DNA from: Ashinkailepas kermadecensis
Taxonomy: Eukaryota; Arthropoda; Thecostraca; Neolepadidae
Assembly (NCBI GenBank): GCA_034440615.1
Contig: JAOTOM010004369.1
Span: 118,501-182,500, forward strand
DNA: 64,000 bases
Direction of reading: 5' to 3'
Below are positions 10,013 to 20,839 of this stretch, one piece after another. How positions within the stretch are numbered: the stretch's first letter is position 1; the number at the start of each line of letters is the position of its first letter. A program made the translations under genes and the position numbers. The notes under the pieces were generated by a model. The model made no database searches, had not been told where the DNA came from, and worked only from the letters and a program-made list of their open reading frames with translations.

Positions 10013-10140
10013 GTAAACCTGGTTCACACATCCACCGGCGCAAAACGTACCGAACGGCCTCTGGACGCTCAGCGGCCATTTTGTGACCTTTGGCCGTCGA
10101 CTGACCGCTCCGGTCCGGTAGCACTGTGAACAGGATTTAC
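10013..10140. mobile_element. short MITE with GTAAACCTGGTTCACA-type inverted ends
   Basis: The left end reads GTAAACCTGGTTCACACA. The right end on the minus strand reads GTAAATCCTGTTCACAGTG, about 13 of 16 matching. The element is 128 bp, non-coding, and has no evident target-site duplication. A near-identical inverted copy of the left end lies at 11281-11302. Confidence 0.5.
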
Positions 10141-10395
10141 ACCGGCCGTAAAACGGCAGCCCCGCTTTTGACAACGAACAAAAGTCGAATGAAGCAAACC
10201 TTCTGCCTGTTTTAAGGCTGATTGCTAGTGTTTGAAAGTTGGTGGGGATTAGGTAACTGGCTAAAATGTGTCAATCCACCAAATACCTAGGTAACACGTA
10301 TGAGAGGCATGTGAGCGGAAATCAATCGGATCGGATATAAAGTCGTAATCGGATGGGAAATAAAACGTGTCGCAAGTCGGTATCTGACCATAGGT

Positions 10396-10442
10396 GCACC
10401 CAGTGGGCTAGACCTCCATCCCCTATCAGGATTCGAATCCAT
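10396..10442 (+). repeat. tRNA-like SINE head remnant
   Basis: A box-A-like CCCAGTGGGCTAGA is followed by GGATTCGAATCC, which fits box B and is also a perfect 12-bp palindrome. The spacing is shorter than in a real tRNA. The body does not clearly match the other SINEs in the window. Confidence 0.3.
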
Positions 10443-11935
10443 CGGTTTTTTTATTAGTTCCAAGTATCCACTAATCGTCGGAGCCTGAAAATAAAGCGGA
10501 AGAAATCCAGCCGGTCGTTTTTAGACAGAGGGGTAGCCGAGTCTCCCACACGAAAAAAAAACCTGCGGTCGCTACGACCGGAGCAAGCACAAGCACACCC
10601 AAGAGGGTGACCTGAGCACTTCCCAAAGTGCTCAGCTCAACAAACACAAGATGAGAATCGTCGCCCTTCTGGGCACTTCCCTTAAAAACCATGGGTGCGC
10701 CTCTATGTATAGGCAGCCAGTGTCCTGACGTCATTGCGCCTGCGAATGCTAACCCGGCGACTATGGCGATGACTATGGCGATGACTTTGGCGATGACCAT
10801 GGCGAGTCTCTCAGCTGGAGCTAGTGCCGCCCTGTGGGTAGTGTCCTTGCGCTGCAATATTGGCCCATCAGTGTAATCAACTCATCACATCTTCTTGGGT
10901 CCATCCTGTACCCGCCACGACAAGCGGCTGAGTCCATACGTCCTGAGCCCTGAGTCCTCTCTCACCAAGCACGCAAACACGCCATGCTCTTTGCGAGCTG
11001 GCACGGGCTGGCGGATTCAAATTCCATTAGATTAGTTTTCCCCTGGCAGCTCAGGCGGACAAAAATTCCCTGAACCATTTCAATAAGCAGTACAATCAAT
11101 AAACACATGCCACTGGAAAACGCTGCCTCACATCATCCTCGTGTCGCTGGCCGCTGTGACTTGTCGCACCGTTGTTACCATATCGCTCTCGCAAAATCCC
11201 GTGTTGCTACATCTGTAGCTGTTGGCCGGTCTATTCCCGGCAACGGCACGTTTCGGCAGAACGGAACGCTGTAACGAAACGATGTGTGAACCGGGCTTTG
11301 AGGAGTACATCAACGTTGGTATAGTTATAAGCTTTAGTCATACCCATATTGGTGAGGCTGTTCTTGCAGGGACTATGCAAGATGATGTATGAGCTTCCAA
11401 GACGTGGGCCTATGCTTAACGTAGCATATGGTTTGTTCTCTCATGAATACGAAACATATTGTGTTGGAAGCTGCGCAGGTGGGGCTGATTTTAATAAAAA
11501 CTTCATCATTCAGTGTGCTAAGCATATGCATCCAGCTCAAAAGCCTGGCAATTTATAGTCGTGGCATGTTAGGGCACTAACACCGGGTAGGGTCTTGGGA
11601 ACACTTCATTTGAATACCTATGGGGAGGTGTCGTCAAAGATTCACAAAGCAGGAATAGCCCGACCCTCATCTGAGCTCGAGTCCCGTAGGTACGACCATT
11701 TACGCTATGAAACTGTCACGGTAATTGCAGTAATAATAGGATAAGACGGCTGCCGGCGGCGAGCGGAGTGCCGGGTGCCTGAGCCGCCGCAGCAGACACA
11801 GCAGGCCGGCTACACAGGGGAGGTGGGCATATTACTGTGCCGTCCCTGGACAGAACTATACCATTATACTGCATTACCAGCTAGCACGAGGCCGCCCCGA
11901 GAGAGCAGCGCTCTCGGCCGGGCAACGGCCGGGGA
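10443..11935. other. unassigned sequence with a small 12-bp repeat
   Basis: GCGATGACTATG-type 12-mers repeat about four times at 10755-10806. A minus-strand open frame (10471-10857) would encode a hydrophobic stretch, but its N-terminal third is made by that repeat, so I do not call a gene. An inverted end-like motif lies at 11281-11302. The segment 11740-11830 is GC-rich. Confidence 0.4.
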
Positions 11936-12190
11936 GCGGGTGGGGAGCGGGTGAGGAGCGGGTGGGGAGCGGGTGGGGAGCGGGTGAGGAGCGGGTGGGG
12001 AGCGGGTGGGGAGCGGGTGGGGAGCGGGTGGGGAGCGGGTGGGGAGCGGGTGGGGAGCGGGTGGGGAGCGGGTGGGGAGCGGGTGGGGAGCGGGTGGGGA
12101 GCGGGTGGGGAGCGGATGGGGAGCGGGTGAGGAGCGGGTGGGGAGCGGGTGGGGAGCGGGTGGGGAGCGGGTGGGGAGCGGGTGGGGAGC
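11936..12190. repeat. 11-bp G-rich minisatellite (GAGCGGGTGGG), about 23 copies
   Basis: Nearly perfect copies of GAGCGGGTGGG, with occasional GGTGAG or GGATGG variants. Each unit gives two or more runs of three G, so the plus strand is a strong G-quadruplex candidate. No stop occurs in several frames, which explains the overlapping open frames on both strands. Confidence 0.95.
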
Positions 12191-12267
12191 GTGTGAGGAG
12201 CGGTGGTGTGCGATCTTCCACACGACGGGGAGGTGATTATCGGGTGGAGATCGAGTGGTGTGCGAAT

Positions 12268-12600
12268 GTGGAGCTGGATGTGCAGCAGGATGCGTTGCAG
12301 GATGCGTAGTTAGATACGCAACAGGATGCGCAACAGAATTTGTAGCAGGACGTGCAGCAGGGTAGTAGCAAAGGTGTAGTAGGATTGCTAGCAGGGTCAT
12401 AGCAGGTTGTGTAGTAGGACGTGTAATATGATGAGTAGCAGGTTGTGCATCAGGACTGAGTAAGATGCGTAGCAGGATGCGTAGCAGGATGTGTAGCGAG
12501 ATGTGCTGCAGTGCATGCAGAAAGTTGCATGGTAGAACGTGTGGCATGATGTGCTGCAAGATGTGAAGCAGGGCGAGTGGCAGGGTATGCAGTTGGACGT
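12268..12600. repeat. degenerate ~12-bp array (AGGATGCGTAGC)
   Basis: AGGATGCGTAGC-like words recur throughout, with GCAGGATGTG and GTAGCAGG variants. It follows directly on the G-rich 11-bp array. Confidence 0.7.
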
Positions 12601-13721
12601 CAAGCAGAGAACGTATAGTTGGGCCGATCGCATGTCAGAGCATGCCTTAAGGTATTGTTCATACCACTCAATATTTATACATACAGCCTTGTCCCGTCCC
12701 GTCCCACACCCGCCTCTAGCCATCCTCCACTCTACATCACTATTTTCTCCATCTGTCATATACCACAGTCTGGAACTTGCCAGAGCTAGTCGAAGATACT
12801 TTAATCCAGCAGCAAGTAGCCATCAATCAGGCGGCCGATCAATATTTAAGGTCCGTCATATTCCTCAGATAGCTCCAGTTATCACGAGCAAGGGCGAAGC
12901 CCACGCGAGTCTACTTCCGTGTATACTGTGGACAATTTCTCCTCAGAGACTAGCTTCGACCTGATCGTCACCCCTTGAAGCCGAAATAGCATGTTTGTTG
13001 CAGAGTTTCGTATTCAGATTATTGTTTCACTCAGAGCCAGATGGGTTCATTTAATTTTGATTTTTACCACTTTTTATTGGAACATCCCTCATGAGTTGTG
13101 CTTAATATTTGCTGAAAGAAAGACGTCTGTCGTGGTTTTCCGCTGACGGCTAGCCTGCAACGGTGTTCCTCAGTGTAATGCGACATCCAAAGCTGTATTT
13201 TTCCACTCGAGCCAGATCTCCTCTTTTTATTTGCAGGTGTAATGTTTATAATATTTAACAACTGTCTTCACAATATTTATCCTGAGGTAATACTAATCTT
13301 TCTGAAAAGAATGGTTTGCGGAGACATTCCTACTCGAGGGCAGCTGACAATACACAGCGGATCGCAGCGGGCACCCTCCCTCCGTCCAGCCACTGCCGGT
13401 TGACCTTGTGACGTCATACACCACGTGACATTTTCACCGGAGTCTGGCAGCCCGTCGTGCTGAGGTGTAATCGACATGAACTGAGCGGATGGCTGTGGGA
13501 AGTACGGACCGTGACGCAGCGTGGTATCTGTGGTTATCTGACAGTTCGGCATGGTGCATTAAATTTGAGGCACGTGGCCTGCCTTCACGAGCTGTCAAGA
13601 GCGCAGTTGAGGTCGGTGCACCACTTCCCGATGGCGGTCTGATGCCCGATTCTGTGCGCGCAGCACGGGCCTCAGTCCGCCGGCCTTCTGTCCTCACTCA
13701 TGGCGCCTGTTATGTGTATCT
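12601..13721. other. unassigned sequence
   Basis: No gene, RNA or repeat is recognised. Short open frames exist on both strands without motif support. Confidence 0.4.
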
Positions 13722-13887
13722 CAATGTTTGGTTATTGGTTTTACGACACGTCGACCGTTGAGTCATTTAGCGTCGCCAATCTCTCACGCCGATTGGTCGC
13801 GAGCGAAGAGTAGCGACAGGTGAGACTCGAACCCACAACCTTTCGATTGTGAGACGAGCATCTTACCCCTAGACCACTCATCCCCGC
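13722..13887 (-). mobile_element. tRNA-Val-headed SINE (copy 2)
   Basis: On the minus strand a 75-nt tRNA-like head (13887-13813) is followed by a body reading GCGACCAATCGGCGTGAGAG, then GGCGACGCTAAATGAC, then GTCGTAAAACC near 13730. The body is clearly the same as the one in the 27051-27215 copy, which reads GCGACCAAACGGCGTGAGAG at the matching place. The element reaches about 166 bp and ends in an A/C-rich tail. Confidence 0.75.
13813..13887 (-). pseudogene. tRNA-Val(CAC)-like sequence, SINE head
   Basis: Seventy-five nucleotides on the minus strand contain a box-A region TGGTCTAGGGGTAAGATGC, an anticodon loop CTCACAA (anticodon CAC) and box B GGTTCGAGTCT within a fully paired T-stem (GTGGG/CTCAC). 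The stretch from CTCG through GAAAGG lines up with the anticodon arm of animal tRNA-Val. The acceptor stem has several mismatches and the anticodon stem is broken. With a SINE body immediately downstream, it is a SINE head and not a working tRNA. Confidence 0.6.
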
Positions 13888-14282
13888 ATCTCAATGTTGA
13901 GAACCAGTGATCCGGTCACCACAGGCTGCATTGGTGACACACCGGACCACCGGCCGCCGCCCGCCGGCCGCCGCCCGCCGGCGTTGTACAGTGAGTGACC
14001 TCGGCCGACCCCGGCTGGGCCGGCACGCCGCGCACCTGCCCGGAGGTCATGGCCGACCGAGCCGTGACCCAGCCGAGCCGGCTGATGCACAGCGGCGCCT
14101 TATGCTGGCTTAGTTATTATATAGCGATACAAATGTCACTGCTCTTGGACGGGGACAATGACCTATGACTGACAAGCTCTCTGTTTTCGTATAGTTCCAA
14201 TAATGGTACTTGACCAAACTAATATCGCAGACGAAATTAGCTGGAGTGGTTTTCTTCGACCGAGCTTCAACATATTGCTGTA
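13888..14282. other. unassigned; GC-rich segment 13935-14080
   Basis: CGGCCGCCGCCCGC is duplicated near 13950-13980. Nothing else is recognisable. Confidence 0.4.
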
Positions 14283-14400
14283 CATATGTACGCTCTCTAT
14301 GTGTACACTCTATATGCATAGAGTATATGCATAACATATATGTATATATATGTATAATCTATATGTATAACACTCTCTATATGTACAGAGCGGATATTAT
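14283..14400. repeat. AT-rich, TATATG-repeat and partly palindromic segment
   Basis: Alternating TATATGTATA runs mix with CTCTATATG/CATAGAG inverted pieces. The outer GTACGCTCTCTATGTG and GTACAGAGCG sequences are roughly inverted, so the segment could fold. Confidence 0.6.
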
Positions 14401-14587
14401 TCCAGAACCATACAATGCATACCATTCGTAACACATCCCGCTTACTTCGCTCTTGATGTGCACTTGCGTTCGGTAAGGCTCTCTTGTCATCTGCTGGAGA
14501 CCCCATGAATATGCTAGGATATCCGGACAGCAAATACGATTCTGTCATGACAAGTAGAGCACTGCTTTTGCAGCAGATAGCAGAGTG

Positions 14588-14700
14588 TCCAGTCAGCTGG
14601 TGCGAGATTATCCAGTCAGCTGGTGCTAAGCTGTCCAGTCAGCTGGTGATAGACTGTCCAGTCAGCTGGCGGGGGAGACTGTCCAGTCAGCTGTTGAGAA
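14588..14700. repeat. minisatellite with TGTCCAGTCAGCTGGTG core, 5 copies
   Basis: The core TGTCCAGTCAGCTGG recurs five times at about 22-30 bp spacing, with variable linkers. Confidence 0.85.
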
Positions 14701-14766
14701 ACTGTTCTAACACCGACGGAGCCAAAAGACCGACTGTTTGTAATTCCGACTGCGGCGCTAGCTGCT

Positions 14767-14785
14767 CCCCCCCCCCCCCCCCCCC
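14767..14785. repeat. poly(C) run, 19 bases
   Basis: Nineteen consecutive C. Length may be unreliable in an assembly. Confidence 0.9.
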
Positions 14786-15190
14786 TCTTCTCGCGCCGCC
14801 TGTTCCACACCATTCCCAGCATCTGCCGCCCTATTGATGAACACCGGCTGGTGGCGAAGAGCGGCGCCGGCGGCCGCGCCAGTTCTGCCGCCCAGTCGGG
14901 AAGCCGGCTCCAGCGGGCCGGCTGAGCGGCCACCTCGGTACTGGGACACAGCCAGTCCAGCTGCAATTGTCCGTGAAGGCCTACTCTCCTCGGCGGCTGG
15001 CGGTGTGGTGTCTTTAGTCATGTGACTTCATGCTGTGTCTGGTATCGGCCGATCACCCTGCTGCGGCGGTAGGCTGTCGACACGATTCACTATTGGAGAA
15101 GCTGCACTGGTAGAGCACGTCTACGCACTGGTTCAAGGACTATTTAACTCGGCGCACACAGTCAATGCAGAGCAGTAGCATAGTTTGCAG
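14786..15190. other. GC-rich unassigned sequence
   Basis: No gene or repeat is recognised. The LINE homology begins just after this stretch. Confidence 0.4.
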
Positions 15191-16057
15191 GTAATTCAGG
15201 GCCGCAACTTGGCACCAGCTTTGCCCAGTCTGTGCACTAATGACCTTTCGTGTTACATTGCTACACATCCGCTTATGATTTCTTACGCAAATGACACCCA
15301 AATTATGCAAAGTGAGCTATTTCTAGTAACTATGTCTAAGTGACGTATGTCGGACAAACTCAGAGTTGCGCAACAGCGTGCAGGCTGATCTCGCTACTCT
15401 AGCTGTCCGGTCTGATTAGCTGTCCGGTCTGTCCGGTCTGATTCAAACGAACTGACAGTAAATCTGCAAACAAAAACGGACCTTATGCTATTCGGCACAT
15501 CGGCAACAATCAAATAGGCCAAACGATTGAGCATTCGTTTTTAGGTAGTCGAACTTCGGCCCAGCGGCATAATAAAATCCTGGGAGTTACTTTCGACAGA
15601 ACACTTAGCATGGTCCACCAGGCTAGCCGAGATGTGTACCGCTGCAGCAGCCTCACTTCTCTCAGCAGGCTGAGGGACAGCTTAACAAGATCACACACCA
15701 AAATTATCATTCGGTCGCTGGTGATTGCACATCTGGCCTACTGATTACTGGCTCAGGCTTAACGGCTTCGTTGCACCCACACAAGTGCAACGAAAGCTCA
15801 TTGATAGTGCTCATTGATAGCAATAATACATTTTGTCATGAGAGTCGTCACCAATTAGCGCCGAAGCGACCGCGTCTCCGCTGCTAGACGGCAGCTTGGA
15901 CGGCTTGATTTCAACTCACTGATAGAATTTAGAGACTGCGTCCTGATGCACAGAATTTTGAACGAAGCGAAAGACCCACAAACGATAAAACGTCTTGCAG
16001 CATACAGAGCCCGCACATTGCAGCGAACAACGCGGAGTGCAGCTGGCCCACAGCTGC
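15191..16057 (+). pseudogene. decayed LINE reverse transcriptase, 3' half
   Basis: Translation from 15191 gives VIQGRNLAPALPSLCTNDLS, a decayed form of the usual QGS-LGP-LF-xYxNDL block. MISYANDTQI follows, where YAND replaces the catalytic YADD. A stop comes soon after. Further along, LTVNLQTKTDLMLFGTSA is in one frame and RHNKILGVTFDRTLSMVHQ ... LRDSLTRSHTKIIIRSLVIA in another. These are the thumb and connection motifs of jockey/CR1-group LINE proteins. The frame near 15946-16057 (MHRILNEAKDPQTIKRLAAY) looks like the C-terminal tail. Several stops and frameshifts make it inactive. The endonuclease and the first half of the RT are absent. Confidence 0.8.
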
Positions 16058-16570
16058 ATATCGGACGATGCCACCTAGAGGCGACAAAAACACCCTCCCT
16101 GAGCCTGCCATATCGGACGATGCCACCTAGAGGCGACAAAAACACCCTCCCTGAGCTTGTCATATCGGACGATGCCACCTAGAGGCGACAAAAACACCCT
16201 CCCTGAGCCTGCCTGCCATGACAAAACACCCTCCCTGAGCCTGCCATATCGGACGATGCCACCTAGAGGCGACAAGAACACCCTCCCTGAGTCTGCCTGC
16301 CATGACAAAACACCCTCCCTGAGCCTGCCATATCGGACGATGCCACCTAGAGGCGACAAAAACACCCTCCCTGAGTCTGCCTGCCATGACAAAACACCCT
16401 CCCTGAGCCTGTCATATCGGACGATGCCACCTAGAGGCGACAAAAACACCCTCCCTGAGCCTGTCATATCGGACGATGCCACCTAGAGGCGACAAAAACA
16501 CCCTCCCTGAGCCTGCCATATGGGACAATGCCACCTAGAGGCGACAAAAACACCCTCCCTGAGCCTGTCA
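16058..16570. repeat. 52-bp array grown from the LINE 3' coding end, 8 copies
   Basis: GATGCCACCTAGAGGCGACA recurs eight times. Units are 52 bp, and three also carry about 31 bp of GCCTGCCATGACAAAACACC type, giving about 83 bp. The first unit starts within the LINE frame (HIGRCHLEATK), so the array was seeded by the LINE tail. Confidence 0.9.
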
Positions 16571-17577
16571 TGCATACATGGAACCGTCCTTGTAGTGAGC
16601 TGCACCTGGCGAACTCCAACGTGACGTTTATAAAACAGGTAATAGGAACTCTTGCATCTCGGTCGTGAGTTTTTGACTACGTTTTAGTTAGTATTCGTGT
16701 ATGTCTTAGCGTGTGTTATGTGACTCGTATTCTCAATTTTCCATGGTGTATTTCCAGTGTCACTTGTGTTGTACTGTTGCCTTTTTTTTCTTTTTTAAAC
16801 TTTGCTGATATTTCTCTTACATGTTGTCTTGACTTCATGGTATCTATGATAGACACATGCCTGTATGACACTGCTATATCAAAGTAAATCTGGACGCCAT
16901 TATGGAACGCAATGCAATACCCATCACGGACGCTATCGGCTGATCGCTGAGCCGAAGTGCCTTTCGATGCGTTGCTCGTGCTGTCGCGACAAAAGCTCAT
17001 CAGTTCGCATCGCATGCGACGTGAAGCCCGATTGGCATCTCGTATGAGATGCGTTTCAATTCGGCGGCGACGGCGGCGAAACACGAGCCGCGACGGCTTC
17101 TGCGGTGGCGGCGAGCAGCAGTCTGCAGCAGCCGACGCCTGCTGCAGGCGTGCAGCAGTGCAGCAGACAGGTGCCGCCCGCCGCCCTGCAGCCGAGCCCC
17201 GCTGAGGCGGCACCACATCATCACTCGCCGTCGCCAGTCGCCACCGCGTCCTCAGTCGCCATTTGCACACGGCCGCCGCAGCCCACGAGTCTGCCGTCGC
17301 TGCGCAGGTCGGCAGGTCGGATGAAGTTGGCCGCCTGTAATGATATCCGCTGTCGGACAACCGAGCGTTTTGTCAAAATGAGCCGTAACCCGGTGTCTTG
17401 TTGCATATTACTACGCGGCCGTGTGTCACGCTGTACGCTATCAAATACATCTGACTTTCACTTCAACGGTAATTTGCATCTCGCTAAGCATCTCGATTTT
17501 TCGGACTTCATGCTTGCATGCAGGTTTTTGGTGTGCCAAATTTATCTTGGGCTAGCTTATCACTACCTTGATTTCTT
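16571..17577. other. unassigned; GC-rich core 17040-17300
   Basis: Open frames of 214 residues (minus, 16716-17360) and 280 residues (plus, 17105-17947) occur. Neither resembles a known protein. The plus frame is extended by the CTCTGT microsatellite. GCAGCAGTCTGCAGCAG-type trinucleotide clusters lie at 17105-17170. Confidence 0.4.
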
Positions 17578-17690
17578 CCTCTCTGTCTCTGTCTCTGTCT
17601 CTGTCTCTGTCTCTGTCTCTGTCTCTGTCTCTGTCTCTGTCTCTGTCTCTGTCTCTGTCTCTGTCTCTGTCTCAGTCTCAGTCTCTGTCC
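17578..17690. repeat. (CTCTGT)n microsatellite, about 17 copies
   Basis: Nearly perfect CTCTGT hexamers, ending in CTCAGT variants and followed by a CT-rich tract. Confidence 0.95.
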
Positions 17691-18114
17691 CTCTCCCTCT
17701 ATTTCATTCCCTCTTTTCCGTTATCGTCCTCTCCATCCAACTCTTTTCTTCTCTCTCCTTCCTTCCCACTTTATCTGTGCATAGTCGTTCTGCTCCCGTC
17801 TGCACATGTTTATATATATGTTTCAATATATTCGCTTTTTGCTCTGTCTCTCGCCTTCATTGTCTATTTGTCCGCCGTCCTTCAATTTCCCACCCCGGTG
17901 CAGTGCGGACCCGAGAGCCCCGGCGCCGCGTGGGTGGTCCCGTTTGATTAGGTGGACCGTGGCGAAAGGGCCGGGCCGGCCCCGGAGGCGAGGCAGACGC
18001 GGCAGGCCGGCCGCCGCGCCGTCCGCCGCCGCCGGCCCGGTATGTCGCACGCGCTGATGCGGCGTGTCGGGATGAGTTCATCAGTCGGTGTCGGCCGGCA
18101 CCGTGGCCAATCAG
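17691..18114. other. pyrimidine-rich, then strongly GC-rich sequence
   Basis: A CT-rich stretch (17691-17780) gives way to a CpG-dense block (17900-18060) with GGCCGGCC motifs. No gene is recognised. Confidence 0.4.
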
Positions 18115-18450
18115 AGGCCCGTGCCCTCTGTAACAGCCACGGTCGGCGCCCGGTGTATCGCAGCTGTGGCAGCTGCACTCTACAGCAGCGAGCGTCGGCG
18201 CCCTCTGTAACAGCGACGGTCGGCGCCCTGTGTGTCACAGCTGTGACCGCTGCACTCTGCATCACGGTTGTGGCCGCTGCACTCCGTAACAGCGAGTGTC
18301 GGCGCACGCCGTAGCAACGACGGTTGGAGCCTTCTATATCACAGCTATGGTCGCTGCCCTCTGCATCGCAGCTGTGATCGCTGCCCTCTGTACCGCAGCT
18401 ATGGCCACTGCCCTCTGTGTCATAGCTATAGCTGCTGCCCTCCATGAGGG
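18115..18450. repeat. degenerate ~25-27-bp minisatellite, about 12 copies
   Basis: Units such as CTCTGTAACAGCGACGGTCG and CTCTGCATCACGGTTGTGGC recur with an alternating GGCGCC or CGCTGC ending. Confidence 0.8.
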
Positions 18451-19262
18451 AGTTGGTGTGTGTCGTTTGTGAAAGCCCTCATTATCGGTAAGCACATGAC
18501 CGCTAGATAAACTCCAGAAAATGAAGCCCGGGCCTCTGTGAAAATTATGGGTGCGCGACTGTCACTTGGATCAAAACACACACTCTTTTCGAAGCGTTCC
18601 ACCAGTCATGTACTGTGTCCAACCAACATTTTGTAAGTCGACCCCTGGGAAATCATTGATGCTGGGACATACACACTCGCATGCGTCGGAGAGAAAAATC
18701 GCCTGGTTTGGGAAAAATTGCTCGGTTAGTTAGTATGTCCCCAACCACGTGTCCTCATCCATTTCTCAAGTGGCAGCAAATGTACAAAAGATTCTTCATA
18801 ATTGGCGATCCAAGATCGACCCGACTTTAAGAACCACTGTTTGGAGAGCCAATTAAACTAGAATAGCAACGAGCCGCATGCGGCTTCTTTAAACCCACGC
18901 TTTAACCTGTTTTCTTGAGTTCTATTGTCGTGGCACTCCCCCACCAAATCGATGTTTTAGGACCCGAGCAACCATCTAAAATACATGGCTCGTCCGGAAA
19001 TAATTATCACGCTCTACGCCGATCGGACACAAACACTGCCGAATTCCGGGTGGTCCTTCATATGGGGTGGGCAGCGGGCACGGTTTTGGGCGGTGCCTAC
19101 CACCGCAGACCCTCCTGGGGCACGCTCAATTTGAAGTCGCTCCCAATCAGTCCTGACAAACGGACTCGCCCTCGCCCATGGTGTACACACACAGCTCTGT
19201 GGTGGGGGTAGGAGTGATTGTGTGGGATCACGGTCTGTATGGACATGGTGGGGAGTGCAGGC
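18451..19262. other. unassigned sequence
   Basis: No gene, RNA or repeat is recognised. Confidence 0.4.
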
Positions 19263-19765
19263 GACGGTACAGTTACAGTCGTGGTGTGTTGTGGACAGTG
19301 AGATGGTGTGTTGCGGACAGCGCGGTAGTGTGTTGTGGACAGTGAGATGGTGTGTTGTGGACAACGCGGTGGTGTGTTGTGGACAGTGAGATGGTGTGTT
19401 GCGGACAGCGCGGTAGTGTGTTGTGGGCAGCGCTGTGGTGTATTGTCGACAGCGCTGTGTGTGTGTGGTAGACAGCGCGGTGGTGTGTTGTGGACAGCGC
19501 TGTGGTGTATTGTCGACAGCGCTGTGTGTGTGTGGTAGACAGCGCGGTGGTGTGTTGTGGACAGCGCGGTGGTGTATTATAGACAGCGCGGTGGTGTGTT
19601 GTGGACAGCGCGGTGGTGTATTATAGACAGCGCGGTGGTGTGTTGTCGACAGCGCTGTGTGTGTGTGTGTGTGTGGTAGACAGCGCGGTGGTGTGCTGTG
19701 GACAACGGGATTGTGTGTTGTAGACAAAGGGGATGGTGTGTTGTAAACAGCGCGATGGTGTGGTG
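19263..19765. repeat. 22-bp GT-rich minisatellite, about 23 copies
   Basis: The unit is GGTGTGTTGTGGACAGCGCG plus 2 bp. GTGAGA and GCGCGG variants alternate. Some units contain an expanded (TG)n, as at 19657-19673. Confidence 0.9.
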
Positions 19766-20019
19766 TGCCGCCTGTAGGACACGTGCCCGAGCAGCATGCT
19801 GTGCGGCACGTGCCGATGCGGACTTCCATCAGCAGCACGGCTGACACGTGTTCCGTCTATTTTATCCGGAGCTGTGAGCGATTGGTGCATTTGGACGTGC
19901 GTTGTAATGCATAAAGTATATCCCAGACGCGGTGGTGTATTGGTGGGTGGTGTTTTGGAGTGGTGGTGTGTGGTAGGGGGGGTGGTTTTTTGTTTTTTTT
20001 TTTTTTGTAGATAGGTGCT
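19766..20019. other. sequence interrupting the 22-bp array
   Basis: About 250 bp of different sequence separates the main array from degenerate units at 20020. It ends in a T-rich run (19986-20007). No terminal inverted repeats are evident. Confidence 0.35.
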
Positions 20020-20105
20020 GTAGACAGCGCTATGTGTGTGTTGCAGACAGCGTGGTGGTGTGTTGTATGCAGCGCGGTGGTTTGTTGTAGACATCGCGGT
20101 GGTGT
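20020..20105. repeat. degenerate continuation of the 22-bp array
   Basis: Four units of the GACAGCG-x-GGTGGTGTGTTGTA type continue the 19263-19765 array after the interruption. Confidence 0.75.
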
Positions 20106-20839
20106 GGACGTGGCATGGGTTGAGGAAGCCCCGCTGTGGGTGCATTGCGGCCTTGTTCTGGACCGTAGCAGGGGAGTGTTCGTAGCGAGTTGTTGTGGCT
20201 GATGCGACAGCTTTCATGGCTACGGACCTGGCACTGACGCCTGAAATGAACCGAGGGAGGATGGCGAGATTCCACTGTACCGGCGCTCCTTGGTGGGATC
20301 CAGCATGGCGCACGAGGAAAAACGAAAAACGAACTTGGGTTCTTTTATGACCAATTAAACTGCCGAGCCCATGGGCTGGACGCGCTGCGGCGCGTCTTTG
20401 TTCTCTCGCACCCAGTGCTCGCGACACAACCGAAATTCAAAATAGATGGCAGGTCTCACGACTGAGATGTTGCAGTTCTGGACCGCGGTACGGGAGAGAC
20501 ACGGACAGTCCAGAGGACCAGTAGCGGCGCCAAGCGGGATATTTTGGAAGCAGCATACACGAAGACTTTAAGAGGAATTTTCGGGAAAAGTTGACATTTT
20601 CAGGACGGTAATTATTTTTGAAGATACTACATTCGCACAGAAACATTTTGCATGCTACATACCAACAGAAATTTGCTAATTAATATTGATGCAAGGCAGA
20701 TTAAAGTAGCACTCATTTGCGCATGCACATGCTTATGTGACCCTAAAATATAGCATTCTGCGTCGCATTCGGCCCAAAAATATTTAAGACAATTTAAGGA
20801 CGAATTCTTTGTTTTTATGTCGTTTCATTGCTGAAGCAC
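20106..20839. other. unassigned sequence
   Basis: No gene or repeat is recognised. Composition shifts from GC-balanced to AT-rich at about 20560. Confidence 0.4.

Noticed and set aside
10471..10857. 128-residue minus frame with hydrophobic segments
   Set aside because: One hydrophobic stretch is encoded by the 12-bp GCGATGACTATG repeat. No homology or gene context is seen.
11864..12559. 231-residue minus frame with PLPTRSPPAPH repeats
   Set aside because: The 11-bp GAGCGGGTGGG array read on the minus strand. The plus strand is also open.
13813..13887. Functional tRNA-Val gene
   Set aside because: Acceptor and anticodon stems are broken, and a SINE body follows immediately.
16716..17947. 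214-residue minus and 280-residue plus frames in a GC-rich block
   Set aside because: They overlap each other, match no known protein, and the plus frame is extended by a (CTCTGT)n tract.
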